Of a DNA stretch of 64,000 nucleotides, positions 12,701 to 34,365 are shown in pieces. Each line of letters opens with the position of its first letter. The first letter of the stretch is position 1. A program made the position numbers and the translations under genes. Origin of the DNA: Chondrilla cf. caribensis (taxonomy: Eukaryota > Porifera > Demospongiae > Chondrillida > Chondrillidae); NCBI GenBank assembly GCA_964020155.1, contig OZ026561.1:3234047-3298046 (forward strand), in the 5' to 3' direction. The notes below the pieces were generated by a model. It did no database searches. It was not told where the DNA came from and saw only the letters and a program-made list of their open reading frames with translations.

Positions 12701-15700
12701 GGCCTTGCGGACTGCCTCAACAAAGCGAGCCCTGGTAAGAGCTCGGCTGTCCGAGAACTGGAAAAAGGGGGCCTGGGGCTGAACCGCGGAGCACTGCGTA
12801 AGCGAGGATGGCAGCCACTGGGCAGATGTCAGCCTTTGACTGACCTAGATAAATTGTCACGCCTAGCCGAAACGGGTCTGTCTTGGAAGCCTTCAGTTGC
12901 ACTTCCAGGAATTTGGGGTCCCTAACATCATTCACCCGCACGTCCCCGAAGGCTAGGTGGGTCTCAGGATCAAAGGCCTGGTCCGATGGGCATATCACCT
13001 CTCCCATTCGCAGGAAGCCAAAGAAACACATGCAAGAGGCAGCCCACAGCATTGAAGCGTCTTTCCTATCTGTGAGCTTTTCCCACTCTGCCCGCAACTT
13101 GCTGAGTATCGGGGGGGTGATCGGTAGCCTAGTACGGGCATGGTTAGGCACTGACTTCTTGTAGCCCTTGGTGACATATTCCAATTGGGGCATCGCTGTC
13201 AAGCGGAGGTCACCCAAGCCCAGAGCAATCTGAGTATGCCGCACTGCTGCAAGGTACAACTTGACTGTCTGTCCTGCAACCTTCGCTGCGAACAAGTGGC
13301 CGACGAACAGACAGAGAGAACGCTCTGAGGCCGGAAATGGTGGCAGTGAGGCAAGGCGACAGAACTCTAAGTATCTGTTCGACCCCGACTGGTAAGATCG
13401 CTGGGTGGAGGTAGCGAGACCGGAGGAAAACAGGCTGCGAACGACGCCCTCCAGGTGGGCAATGTCCAGTCCATTTTGCTGTCCAGTAGTAACAAGAGGA
13501 GGGGCGGGGGAACCGGGATGTAGCCTGAGCGGGCGGCTGGGACCTGCGAGAACAGAAAGGACAGATTGTCACGTGAAATTGCATCAGCTGTGGTGTTTAG
13601 CTCCCCCGGCAAGTACATGGCTGTCAGCTCCAGGTCGAAGCGCGCTTTTATGAAGAACAGGCATCTCAGCAGGTGCATGATGCGTGGGACCTTGCTGTAG
13701 CCCGAGTTGACCGCTGCTGCTGCTCCTTGGTTGTCACAGTAGACCACCACCGGCTGTCCGCCCCAGTAGGGGGCCCAGACTCCTGTAGCGATGACGATGG
13801 GGAGGAGCTCCTTGAATGTGATGCTGTCCCCCCCCTAACTCTTCCGCAAGCCCTGGGGGGAGATCCTGCCACTTCAGCTGGAACCAGCTGTGGGTCCATA
13901 TGGCCCCGCAACCCACTGAACCGGAGGCATCCGTTGCGAAGGAGAACTGAGCGTGGTAATCCTGGAGGGACCGTGCGAAGGATGCTTGGTTCAAGGGGGC
14001 TAGGTATGCCAACCACCAGCATAGGTCTGAACGTGCTGCTGCATTCAGCCGCACATAGTGGTGGGCCCGGTGAGCTACCGCGAGGAGTTCGAACAAACGG
14101 CGCAGGAACGTCTTACCCTGTTTAACCACACAGCATGCGTGGCCTAGGGATCCAAGGAGAGATTCCAATTCGCGACGGGTGCACGCCTGCCTAGCCGCGA
14201 AGGATTCCACCAAGGCTCGCAAGGCCTGGAGCTTCCCTGCCGGGAGACGAACCTCCAACAAAGTTGTGTCGATCTCGATGCCTAAGAAGGTGAGGCATGT
14301 CGACGGGCCTTCCAGCTTTCCAGGGGCCACCGGTACTCCAAGTTCCTGAAAAGCTTCCAGGAGCGTTTTAAGGGACTGTTGGCATTCGCTTGAGCCCGGC
14401 CGACCAAGGACCAGGAAGTCGTCCAGGTAGTGCATGATGTGCGAGACTCCTTGTGACCGAGCCACCCATTCTGCTGCATCAGCCACCGCTGTAAAGATTT
14501 TTGGGGCTGAGCGTAGACCGAACGGGAGTGCCGCATCCAGGTAGACCGCGCCCTTTCATTGCATACCCAATAGCGGGCGGTCCGCTGGGTGGACCGGGAC
14601 CATGCGATAGGCCTTCTGGATGTCCACTTTGGCCAGGAGAGTGCCCTTGCCTAGTTTCCTGATCTCTGCCAGGGCATCTTCCACCGAGATGTACTTGAGG
14701 GAGCAGAGGTGGTCGTACACCCCGTCGTTCACGCTAAAACCCTCTGGGGAGGATAGGTCCACGATCAGCCGCCATTCCCCTGGGGTTTTCTTGGGGATGA
14801 GCCCGAATCTGCTGATCTGAAGACCCGGGACCAAGTCTGCCTGGAGTGGGCCCAAGATGCGGCCTGCCGCGCACTCGACTGCCAGATATTCCCGTATGGC
14901 TTGCGGCTGGGAGGCTACTGAGGGCATGTTCCGCCTCGAACTCTTGAGTGGACGTTGGTAGTCAAACCCAATGCGGAACCCATTGCGGATCCCCGACACT
15001 ATATACTGCCGAAATTGCTGGTCAGGATGCTTGGCGAGCTTGGCGTCCCAGACCTCCCAGTCCAAGGGGGTGACTATGCTCTTGATGTCTACTGGCAAGG
15101 TTCGTGCGGGAGGGGTGCAGCTGTCCAGACATCGTAGGGTGTCCATGTATTCATATGTGCCTATGGTTAAGGAGAAAAGGGGGGAGGTGGTACATCCGGG
15201 TGAGGCGGGCGCCCGCTACCCACAGAGTCCCTCGGTTGGGCTCGGACGAAGGGGACCCGCTCATCGGCAGTGCCCTCGCTCGGGCCGGAGTCACCGCTAT
15301 CGGCCGTCTGCCGCTGTCTCGCATGGTAACAATGAGCCAACTATTCCATAATTAATATGAAAATATGATTAAAGATAACAACATCAGGGGCCCTCAACAA
15401 ATCCTACTAAGGCCTAACTGTAATGTATGAGAACGGGCCTAACTGCTACTGTCAGGTCCCCCCGACTGGGGACTCCTGCCCCGGGTCCGGGGTCAGTAAG
15501 GGTTGTTGGCCTCCCTCCGCGTCTGCCGGGTGTTGAGATGTGGGCGGGCCTCCGTCTTACCCTCGATCCGTGAGGCGGCCTGTGGACAGGTCACTGCTGG
15601 GTGCGGGTCCCCGCACAGGCTGCACGCGTGGCGGTATTTGCACCGTGGGAACCGGCAATTGTTCGCGTTCCAGAGACGGCAGATGTCCATCGACGTACGG

Positions 15701-17275
15701 GAGGCAAGGGATAGCATGGCTGCCTCCACCGCCTTGACCCGGGCTGGGAGCTCTGGGTCGGCCTCAATTTGGAGTGGGCAATGCTGGGTCGCGTGGTCCA
15801 TGCTCAGGCAGAGCTCGCAACGCTTGGCCTCCTCCTCCCCCCCTCGTAAAGCAGAGAGAATACAGGGACGGGTTGATCTGGGACCACTTTCTGTTGCCAG
15901 TGATGGCTGCCTGTCGGCGGAAGGATGAGTCGTACCGCACCCAGGCAAGGCCGGTAAAGTCCTGGCTGACCCTGGTGATGGTAATTAAGTAGGCCATCAG
16001 CTCCGGGATCCAGCTCGGTTCCTGGCTGCCCAGGATGCTGCAGTAGATGGCGAAACACTGCAGCCAAGTATGGAAATCGGTGACCTGCTTTGGCCGGCGA
16101 ATGCGGGGCTTCTTCTCCTCGTTCTCGTCGGCCTTTGCAATAGGCCAAAACTCCGGCAGCATCTCCGCCATGTCTACGAACTCCCGTCTGCGGATCCTAT
16201 CCGCGAGCTTCTGTGGGACCGGGGGGAGTCCCTCCCCGACGTAGCTGCCCCCACTCCTGTCCCCCAACGGGGATGGGACCGACCAAGGCAAGAGGTTGGT
16301 GAGCTGGTCTGGGCCAACCTGCGGGTTAGCGTTCGGTGTCACCGCTGTGACCGTAGAGCCGGAGGGGACGTCCGGATCCCCCGTGGGGGGTGTTCCCCCG
16401 GTGGGTAGAGATGGTAGGCCCGCGAGGGCGGAGATGGGGGGCATCGACCCCAGCCGTCCTACCGGTAAAAAATACAGCAAACTGTGATGCAAAGCTGACA
16501 ACCAAAATTGTGGCCCTTAAGGGGTGTGTGCCGGTAAGGGAGGGAGTCTGACCTATGAGCTGGGACCCTACCAGGTGAGAGGCCGCATGGGTGTGGGGAC
16601 CGCCCGGGATCCCTGCTACCTAATAGGCTAGTAATTGGGGCGCGGAAGCCCTTGTCATCCAGCGATGGGCCCGAGGCGGCCCACCGCGGAGAGAATAGGG
16701 GGGCGACCCCTAGTACGTCCGGGCAAATCCGGCTCCGGTGAGCCGAGGTGACTAGGTGTATGTATGCCATGATAACAACGGTCGCCCAGTGCCGCTTACC
16801 TAAAGAAGGGGCGTCCCTAGATGGGTTGAGGGCCGTCGGGAGGATTTCAGCCACGGCTTCGCGAACGGCTTCCCGAATGGAGGCAAAGGGGATGGACGTC
16901 GCCGGGACGATCTCTCCGGGTGTAGTTGGCACAGGCGTGTCAGAAACGGGCGGGATACTCTCGGCCATCGGTGAGGAGCGCTGTTCGATTAGGGAAAGTA
17001 AGACGTTAGTAGCCACTGAAGTACTATCGACCGATTCTTCGGAGCACGTGGAGGGCAACTGCGCATGCGTACGAGCCCTGAAGCGCACCCAGGCGCATAA
17101 ACGCTTGCCTGATCTCACTCCGAGGACGGCTCAATTAACCTGGGTTAACATCCAATTAACCCTCATTATTCTAGTATTGATACATATTATGTATCATATT
17201 ATATAATGTTGTATATACGTAAGTAACTATATGAAATGTAACTGGTTACGGATTAGCAGTCCAATTAGCAGGTAC

Positions 17276-17356
<81 letters not shown>

Positions 17357-20261
17357 ACCGTGTGTGTGTGCACCCGTGTGTGTACATGTGTATGTGGTGC
17401 ATGATTGTAGATACACATGTGAAGTCTTGACATATTGAATATTATCTTGAAAGGTGGAAATATTGGGCATATTTATGCAACACTCCAGCCTTTGAGGACA
17501 CACTTGCAAAACTTTTCTTCATCAGAAATTCAACCCATTATCATGCTTAGGTCAATATGCATTCTAAACACTTGAGGTTTAATGACCTTCAATTAATGGA
17601 CCTTATTAAACACACGCATTTGCCCAACTGTCCACAAACAACTACCACACACAGGTAGCTTGTTACTGTAATAAAGATTGTACTCACCTACACAATCTGT
17701 ACCATCACCCAAGGGTTGGTATCCTTCCTTGCATGGACACTCAAAGCCAACAACAGTGCCACTGCATTGTTGAGAGTCAATGCTCCCAATGGTGTTCAGG
17801 CATATCTGGTTCACAGTACAGTTGTGGAGACCACGACTACATTCATCAATATCTGTGCATTCAATGAAACAAAAACATTTCAATCAAATAGCACAATATA
17901 TAGTTAATATTATCATTAATTTGTAATCTAATTATTATTGTATATTATTTATCATGTGGAATACATAGTGAAATGAAATTGAAATGAATAATAGATAAGT
18001 ACATTTTAGACACTTCATTGTACATTGTATGTGAACTTGGATATAAAATTTGTATTCAGTACATATATTCCTACATACATACCCACACAATCCAGTCCGT
18101 CATTGGTGGGTTCAAATCCTTCTCTACATTGGCATACAAATTCTCCTATTGTGTCCACACAACATTGGGTTGTGGAGCAGTTGTGACCACCTTCAGTGCA
18201 TTCGTCAATATCTGTGTGATGAGGGAATTTGTCAACAAATATGCCAACCACTAAACACTGTACATAGTCCAGTCTTAGAGTGGAATACTGTGACACGTAC
18301 TTTCACATGTAGCTCTGTCTTCCTTCAGTTTGAAGCCTTGAAAACAATCACACCTGTATGTCCCAACCTCATTGATACACACATGTGTGCATTTCCCATC
18401 AAATACTGCACAGACTGAAGGGTCTGTTGAAGAATATAACCACAGCTGAGAGTGCTTAAAAACTGTTGTAGAATGCACTCAATGGAATATATCAACACAT
18501 ACCATTACACTGTTGATCTTCAGTTTTTGAGGTACAGTTAACAAAGCTTTCATTACAGACATTTTGACCTCTACTGGTTCCAGTGACACATTCATCAATA
18601 TCTGGGCGTGTAGACAGTTACAAAAACTTACAAGGAGTTACACAGTTTAGAAGGCCCTTGAAATAGCCCCTACCATTCTCTAATGTACAAGTTTTTTTTG
18701 AAATGGATCAGTGAGGGTTCAAAACTTTGCAAACCCAGAATGGCCAAAGGGAGATCAAAAGATCCAAACCATTATTTAAAAAATTGATTTACAAAGCAAT
18801 GTCATGATAATGTGCTTTTGTTCTTACTAACTACGTTTGATATCTTCATTACTTTTCCTAGTCTGCTCAGTTTTTATAGCCCAGGGTGTCTGACTAAAGC
18901 CGCCATAAACCACTGAGTCACAGAGCCACCGCATAAACCAGCCTCCACAATTATCCTCCCAGACACCCTGGGTTCGAATCCCAGCAGTTGCCGTTTTTTT
19001 GCTTTTCTCCTTTCTCTCTCAGCAGGCTAAATTCCACTTAGCTTTCGTATTTGCCATATGCCTGCTTACATATATATGATCATCTATGATTTAAGATTAG
19101 ATGAAATGATTACACCCACTAAAAACTGAGTAGACTAGGAGTAGTAATGAAAATAGCTAATGAAGTTAGTAAGAACAAAAGCGCATCAACTCGCGTAAAT
19201 CCACACAGCCGTGTGGTCTCGCCGGTGTGAGACTGCAGTTAGCAATACCATCGGTGTAGTATGAAAGAAGAATTGTGGAGGCTGGTTTCTGTGGTGGCTT
19301 CATGGCTCAGTGGTTTATGGCGGCTTTAGTCAGACACCCTGGGTTCGGGTCCAAAAGTTGCTGGTTTTTCGCTTTTCTCCTTTCTCTCAGCAGGCTGAAT
19401 TCCACTCAGCTTTCGTGTCATAATAATCGTTTATAAGTATATTCCCTACTGGGCAGCTGATATGTCATTGGTTTTGCAATTTGTGTACTCTAGCCTGATC
19501 TTTCAAATTTGAGTGTACATTTACAAAAAATCAGGTGTTAAATTCAACACATTATGTTGATTTTATTTCATGGTTGCAACATACAAGTGAGAGAGTAGCA
19601 GGTGTACACTCACCGATGCAATCATTCTGTGCATTCAAGGTGTAACCATAGTTACAGCAACAGGAAGGATGATTAGTGGAACTGAGACATCCATGAGCAT
19701 TTTCACAGGTTTCAACAGACTCACAGCAGATGGGAACTGAGAGGGCAGGGAGGATTGAATATGTCACAGCATGGGTACATATTAATTTATGTACAGTACA
19801 TGTGTATGTACACAGTTATTAAAATGCACACACACACACACCACACCACACCTTGTACATACTATTGCCTCACAGCATGAAACAATATTCTGTATTATTT
19901 GTACAACAACTAACCACACTCATCTCCAACTAATTCATATCCAGTTCTACAAAGACAAGTGTATCCACAGGGTAGATTAGTGCATCCATGAGCATTGACA
20001 CAAGGTGATGGAGACTGACTGCACTCATTGAATTCTGTAAGTAAATAAAAATAATTAAGTGAAACAGTGAGTGAAAATGGAGGGAGAAGTGTATGAGAAT
20101 GGATAAATGTGTAAAAATGATATACATAAATTTTTGATTTACACTAGACACTAATTGTTTCCACCACTTACCATCTTCACATGTGCACCGAGGACATCCA
20201 CTTGGGCAAAGACATGTGGCATTATCTGCACATCTTCCCGTAGAACATGAGCGACATGTCA
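3543..20261 (-). CDS. Long-form 3' module: EGF, CCP, coiled-coil and Ig extracellular protein (exons 18B-31B)
   Basis: Fourteen minus-strand exons join in one frame with consistent phases: 20,261-20,172; 20,034-19,915; 19,736-19,614; 18,601-18,503; 18,423-18,301; 18,211-18,083; 17,852-17,688; 11,183-11,061; 10,357-9,971; 9,473-8,101; 8,030-7,907; 7,835-4,335; 3,760-3,543. The count of listed segments is thirteen plus the NIDO exon that feeds into them. Total coding length is 6,575 nt. The first exon accepts phase 1, which matches the end of both NIDO cassettes (35,372 and 21,036). The product has Cys-rich and EGF repeats, two CCP modules, a large unknown region, coiled coils, two Ig domains and a Cys-rich end. 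It has no obvious transmembrane helix, so this form may be secreted or cell-surface associated. The exon model is mine and needs transcript support. Confidence 0.75.
4335..7835 (-). CDS. 3.5-kb exon: unknown N-part, Cys-rich block, coiled coils, RRRRQ site, two Ig domains
   Basis: This is a single uninterrupted exon of 1,167 codons with acceptor ATATCAG and donor TGCA/GTGAGT. In order it encodes: an unrecognised region with several Asn-glycosylation sequons (about 7,835-7,150); a heptad-rich stretch (7,145-6,900); a dense Cys block with CRIVEIINRCCCPDTC (6,895-6,466); a second coiled coil (6,440-6,200); a probable furin-type site RRRRQ near 5,960; more helical sequence; then two Ig domains (about 5,290-5,050 and 5,040-4,765) with DEGFYTCDASN and DEGTYRCEAWN. 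A last 140-residue segment is unassigned. The Ig pair suggests adhesion or ligand binding outside the cell. I cannot name a family for the whole exon. Confidence 0.85.
7907..8030 (-). CDS. Short linking exon of the long form
   Basis: It is 124 nt from acceptor TTATTCCAG to donor GGAG/GTAAGA. It enters in phase 0 and leaves in phase 1, matching both neighbours. It encodes about 41 residues including GVIEGDIDLVLGVGEDTYEL and an NGTF sequon. No domain is recognised. Confidence 0.75.
8101..9473 (-). CDS. EGF domain plus a large unassigned extracellular region
   Basis: This 1,373-nt exon starts KGDPCDADSCLHGGLC and completes a six-Cys EGF domain ending FEGDRCELG. About 410 residues follow, beginning with a beta-rich stretch and then Cys pairs (DPGCCTSN, GFCLPCQKD, CYCITPSP). 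The rest has several sequons and no domain I can identify. The donor is GAAGAT/GTAAGA. The region continues into the next two exons and could be a lineage-specific extracellular domain. Confidence 0.8.
9971..10357 (-). CDS. Two CCP (sushi)-like modules in one exon
   Basis: The exon is 387 nt, phase 1 to phase 1, with acceptor CCTTGTAG and donor ATAA/GTAAGT. It starts ELSCTTLEDPTHGTQSCDSD, and the first module ends near TTTWSGETARCAP, the usual Cys-Trp-Cys pattern of complement control modules. The second module (CNNKLIDPP to DWTRDPVC) is similar but longer. CCP modules usually bind proteins outside the cell. The 5' half of this exon is duplicated just upstream. Confidence 0.8.
10267..10800 (-). 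repeat. 266-bp tandem duplication copying half a CCP exon
   Basis: Two units about 266 bp long lie head to tail (about 10,267-10,532 and 10,533-10,800). Each contains the same roughly 90-bp exon start, CTTCTTAAGAATC on the minus strand, and a shared intron part with GATCCTTGACATGAG. The upstream copy of the half-exon has a good acceptor (GTGTAG) but runs into intron sequence with no donor, so it is probably not spliced in. Confidence 0.75.
11061..11183 (-). CDS. EGF-like exon (calcium-binding type)
   Basis: The 123-nt exon, phase 1 to phase 1, encodes DINECLLNNGGCQHYC followed by HYHCSCMESF and a closing Cys. The D-I-N-E-C start is typical of calcium-binding EGF repeats. The retrotransposon lies in the 6.5-kb intron just upstream of it. 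Confidence 0.85.
12118..12219. repeat. Six 17-bp tandem repeats with ETS-like and CRE-like motifs
   Basis: Exactly six units of 17 bp start at 12,118. Each begins CCGGA (CCGGAAG in five). Units 2, 4 and 6 end ATTATGTCA, units 3 and 5 end ATCACGTGA or ATCACGTCA, and unit 1 ends ATTGCGTCA, so the array alternates as a 34-bp dimer. CCGGAAG resembles an ETS core, and TGACGTGAT on the other strand resembles an ATF/CREB half-site. It lies in the terminal region of the retroelement beyond the recombinase gene. Confidence 0.85.
12503..13295 (-). pseudogene. Tyrosine recombinase of the DIRS-like element, one frameshift
   Basis: The N-terminal part (13,295-12,770) has the core region with LRMGEV, containing the first catalytic Arg. 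The C-terminal part (about 12,770-12,503) has HSFRIG, then GRW and YTVYIRTP, giving the His, Arg and nucleophilic Tyr. The two parts are in different frames and meet at an A5G5 run at 12,762-12,771, just after PGPLFP. Enzymes of this type insert the circular DNA copy. All four key residues are present, so the shift is recent or is a sequencing error. Confidence 0.8.
13367..15146 (-). pseudogene. Reverse transcriptase-RNase H of the DIRS-like element, broken by one stop and one frameshift
   Basis: The RT begins at MDTLRCLDSC and contains RFGLIPKK, LIVDLSSPEG, KVDIQKAYR and the active-site YLDD (MHYLDDFLVLG). A TGA at about 14,556 falls between LLGMQ and KGAVYLD, where a Trp would be expected, one substitution from TGG. 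RNase H follows with FATDASGSVGCGAIW; after a frame change at the C8 run 13,828-13,835 it continues with YCDNQGAAAAVNSG and ADAISRD. An acceptor-like CTTAACCATAG just upstream of 15,160 suggests the pol part may be reached by splicing. It copies the element's RNA into DNA. Confidence 0.85.
15493..17118 (-). pseudogene. Gag-like protein of the DIRS-like element with an intron and one frameshift
   Basis: The start MAESIPPVSDTP lies near 16,968 (an upstream Met at 17,118 is also in frame). The frame runs to NPSRDAPSL at 16,800, then an intron (16,799-16,459) restores a long frame beginning GRLGSMPPISALAG. The middle contains FHTWLQCFAIYC and WSQINPSLYS, typical of gag in these elements. At the C7 run 15,837-15,843 the frame changes, after which come a zinc knuckle CELCLSMDHATQHC, a CCCH finger starting CRLWNANNC and a third Cys-His motif. 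The protein should package the element RNA. Confidence 0.75.
16459..16799 (-). other. Probable spliceosomal intron inside the retroelement gag
   Basis: The donor TTAG/GTAAGC and acceptor TTTTTTACCGGTAG bound 341 bp. Removing them joins DAPSL to GRLGSMPP in frame through a split Gly codon. Without splicing the reading continues into sequence with no gag features. Introns are known in some DIRS-like elements. Confidence 0.55.
17283..17392. repeat. (GT)n microsatellite
   Basis: About 73 bp of pure GT are followed by a short interrupted part. It lies in the intron between EGF exons, just beyond the right end of the retroelement. Confidence 0.95.
17688..17852 (-). CDS. EGF-like exon (calcium-binding type, extended)
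   Basis: The 165-nt exon, phase 1 to phase 1, encodes DIDECSRGLHNC then CPCKEGYQPLGDGTDCVG. It is about 12 residues longer than neighbouring EGF exons because of an insert around SIDSQQCSG. Acceptor GCACAG, donor TAG/GTGAGT. Confidence 0.85.
18083..18211 (-). CDS. EGF-like exon (calcium-binding type)
   Basis: The 129-nt exon encodes NIDECTEGGHNCSTTQCC then CQCREGFEPTNDGLDCVG, a complete six-Cys EGF pattern. It has clean acceptor and donor sites and phase 1 at both ends. Confidence 0.85.
18301..18423 (-). CDS. EGF-like exon
   Basis: The 123-nt exon encodes DPSVCAVFDGKCTHVC then YRCDCFQGFKLKEDRATCE. It uses a GAAA/GTACGT donor. A decayed relative of this exon lies at 53,150-53,245. Confidence 0.85.
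18503..18601 (-). CDS. Short EGF-like exon
   Basis: The 99-nt exon encodes DIDECVTGTSRGQNVCNESF then NCTSKTEDQQCN. It is shorter than a usual EGF repeat, and the last Cys pair is missing or supplied by the next exon. Phases fit both neighbours. Confidence 0.75.
18812..19420. mobile_element. Composite tRNA-derived SINE in a foldback arrangement
   Basis: The right part (about 19,285-19,420) has an A box TGGCTCAGTGG at 19,303 and a B box GGTTCGGGTCC at 19,342, followed by a tail with TTTTCGCTTTTCTCC. The left part has a canonical B box GGTTCGAATCC at 18,971, but its A-box half is inverted (18,890-18,935), giving a stem with GACACCCTGGG. Outer arms near 18,812-18,880 and 19,117-19,187 are inverted copies (AGTAAGAACAAAAG). 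It looks like two SINE copies inserted head to head and partly rearranged, in an intron. Confidence 0.6.
19614..19736 (-). CDS. Cys-rich EGF-like exon
   Basis: The 123-nt exon encodes VPICCESVETCENAHGCL then CCCNYGYTLNAQNDCIG. Doubled and tripled Cys make it an atypical EGF. It joins in frame to the exon at 19,915. Confidence 0.8.
19915..20034 (-). CDS. EGF-like exon
   Basis: The 120-nt exon encodes FNECSQSPSPCVNAHGC then YTCLCRTGYELVGDEC. The correct donor is GTGTG/GTTAGT, which keeps phase 1; the nearer GTGTGG would break the frame. Confidence 0.8.
20172..20261 (-). CDS. First exon unique to the long form: small Cys-rich repeat
   Basis: The 90-nt exon encodes VTCRSCSTGRCADNATC then CPSGCPRCTCED. 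It accepts phase 1, so it can follow either NIDO exon 17A (35,372) or 17B (21,036). Its first codon is completed by the G that ends those exons. Confidence 0.8.
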
Positions 20262-20610
20262 CTGTGGGAATGAAGGAATTGATTGGACTAGGTGAAAATA
20301 AATTGAATCATCATGTGCTGTACACAGGTGTTGGAAGGAATAATAAGTACTAATGTTTATGTCTATATAATATGTTGATAACTTGTAAGTGATTCAGCTT
20401 CATTATAGGTCATTTCAACTATCATGCTTGAACATTAATAGCATAACAACATAACAATAATTTTGGACACTCTCATAAGTTAAAATTAATTTTGCAATAT
20501 GAATCAGAAGAACTTGCATTCAGAATTGAAGATAAAGTGTATATAAGTAAAATAAGTAAGTAATATATAAGTATGTAAATAAATGAGTGTATACACACGT
20601 GCACGCAAAC

Positions 20611-20618
20611 ACGCACAC

Positions 20619-20698
<80 letters not shown>
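20611..20698. repeat. (AC)n microsatellite
   Basis: About 80 bp of AC, with a short impure start. It lies in the intron between exons 17B and 18B. Confidence 0.95.
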
Positions 20699-20701
<3 letters not shown>

Positions 20702-21035
20702 CCTGCAAATGCACAAGAATGCATTCAAAATTGAATTCTATGTAAATTATGCTTAATATAAATGTCTGAATACGTTATGTCTTCATATTGGACCAGTATT
20801 GTGCTTGATACCACATATACTATCTTGCTAAACTACATGAACTACATAATAATGCCATCTTGCTGTTTCCCGTACCTTTATTGAGGTGATAGCAAGAGCC
20901 AGAATCTACTGTAGTTCATCCTTTCCCACTATCACAATGTGTTATGATACCTTCATACGTATGACACATTTGCGGACCCACTTATCCAGTATTACAGAGT
21001 GCACACACAACAATACCAGATATGTTTGGACTCAC

Positions 21036-33081
<12,046 letters not shown>

Positions 33082-33365
33082 CTATACAAGTGTTGACAAA
33101 ACAGTGGGTGGAGATCACACAGTAAATTATTAACAAATGTAACCTGCAATACAACTGTACAATACACTTATAACTTTAGCTTTCATGTTTTTCATAAAAC
33201 AACAGAATTCAATTACCCCATTCATCATCTGTATCCTGTTTCAGATTGTATGTATAATAGCAATTGACTACTGTAACATTAAATTGATTTGATTGCCAAA
33301 CTAGGATACTGGAATTCAATCTATATTACAATATATATTAGGTACAAATTATCACACCAACCAGT

Positions 33366-34083
33366 ATAGTCTCGTGTAGCCAGACCCTAACCCGCCTCCA
33401 TTTTTCAAATGTGATGTCACCGTCACTGCGAGTTTGGATTTGGAGACACTCCGTACCGAAAACTCAGTATCCTCGCACCCACAAATAGGCCTATTTATCA
33501 ATTTTAAAGCTATGAATAATGTTATGGTCATTATCCTTGGCAATGTGCTAATTGAAAATGGCTGCACATAGTCGCGTATACTGATTTAGTTTTGGCTCTT
33601 TTAGTTATTGAATTGAACCATAGATTGAAATGGAGCGTTGCATCTGTAAGAAGAACTGTGTTGAAAGAAAGAGACCCTTTAAACTCTTCGGTGGTTCCCA
33701 GAAGGCAGTATCGGCACAAAATCAATAAACGGCTACTTGCAGGATAGCGGGAAGGAAGATATTACCGTACAAGAGTTTCCATACGAATATATATGTTATA
33801 CTTGCTATGACATCGTAACTGAATATCAGGCCCTGAAGGAGAAATTCGAACGTGCAGAGAAGTTCATGTACGACAACATGAACTTCTCTGTCCCCAAAGA
33901 CTCGGCGTCAACTCCCATTGGAACGAATCTCTTCTTTTGCTCAGCCATTAAAGCAGTTAAGGGACTACGTACTATACTGGACGTTCTCCTCTTGATGTCA
34001 AACAGTGGGGGTAATACGGCGTGTATTGAGGTCTAGCTGGTAAGGAGAGAAACAAAGACATCCCGACTGAATAACAAATGTTA
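33366..34083. mobile_element. Insertion between the two gene cassettes
   Basis: Cassettes A and B match up to CCAGTAT (33,366 and 41,661) and again from TTATAGGTACCATC (34,082 and 41,678). The 718 bp between are present only here. It starts CTCGTGTAGCCAGACC and ends near GGTCTAGCTGGTAAGGAGAG, weakly inverted ends. It carries a Cys-containing plus-strand ORF pair. Confidence 0.55.
33630..34036 (+). pseudogene. Cys-motif ORF pair inside the insertion, frame-shifted
   Basis: The first frame starts MERCICKKNCVERKRPFKLF and stops at 33,725. A second, overlapping frame one base off runs to 34,036 with YICYTCYDIVTEYQALKEKF. The C-x-C...C and C-x2-C pairs followed by a helix resemble a zinc-associated AD domain often found in DNA-binding and transposon proteins, but I cannot confirm this. 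The C-terminal half has a hydrophobic stretch (LRTILDVLLLMS). Confidence 0.35.
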
Positions 34084-34240
34084 TAGGTACCATCCGCACA
34101 AATTGTAGAATTAGTTGTCACACATCCAATTTCTGCTGTTCATGATGGCTAAGTACTATTGATTCTAAAATTCTTGATGATCATGTATAATTATATAGAA
34201 TAGCCATTCATTGCATTCTGTGTAATGCAGGAAATTCCTT

Positions 34241-34365
34241 CTAGTCCATTGACACCATCCCACTTCCTAAGTACATGTCAAGTAGAAGTGCACCAATAAG
34301 GGATATTACCAATATTCCACTAACTGCTAAAATGGGACCAATGTGGGCCAATACTGATACCCAAT
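34241..34365 (-). CDS. Exon 18A: transmembrane helix and stop of the short form
   Basis: Acceptor GAAATATCAG at 34,366 gives the phase-1 join to exon 17A (SEDWVSV). The helix SVLAHIGPILAVSGILVISL continues IGALLLDMY, then LGSGMVSMD and TAG. An alternative acceptor at GTTCACTAG (34,433) is out of phase and would hit a stop. The cytoplasmic tail is under 12 residues with no signalling motif. Confidence 0.8.

Larger units (their letters stand above)
11841..17139 (-). mobile_element. DIRS-like tyrosine-recombinase retrotransposon
   Basis: The element is bounded by inverted ends sharing GTTAATTGAGCCGTC (11,841 and, reverse complemented, 17,125-17,139). On the minus strand it carries gag with zinc knuckles, reverse transcriptase, RNase H and a tyrosine recombinase, in the order expected for DIRS-like elements, which integrate with a recombinase instead of a DDE integrase. 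No methyltransferase domain is visible between RNase H and recombinase. Its base composition is clearly more GC-rich than the flanks. It sits in an EGF-to-EGF intron of the host gene in the same orientation. One in-frame TGA and three frame shifts mean this copy is not autonomous as read. A Ngaro-like assignment is the main alternative. Confidence 0.85.

Noticed and set aside
13405..14125. Plus-strand ORFs of 82-150 codons across the retroelement
   Set aside because: They are GC-rich shadows of the minus-strand RT-RNase H frames.
18971..19060. tRNA gene
   Set aside because: A good B box is present, but the A box is inverted and no cloverleaf or acceptor stem forms. It is a tRNA-derived SINE.
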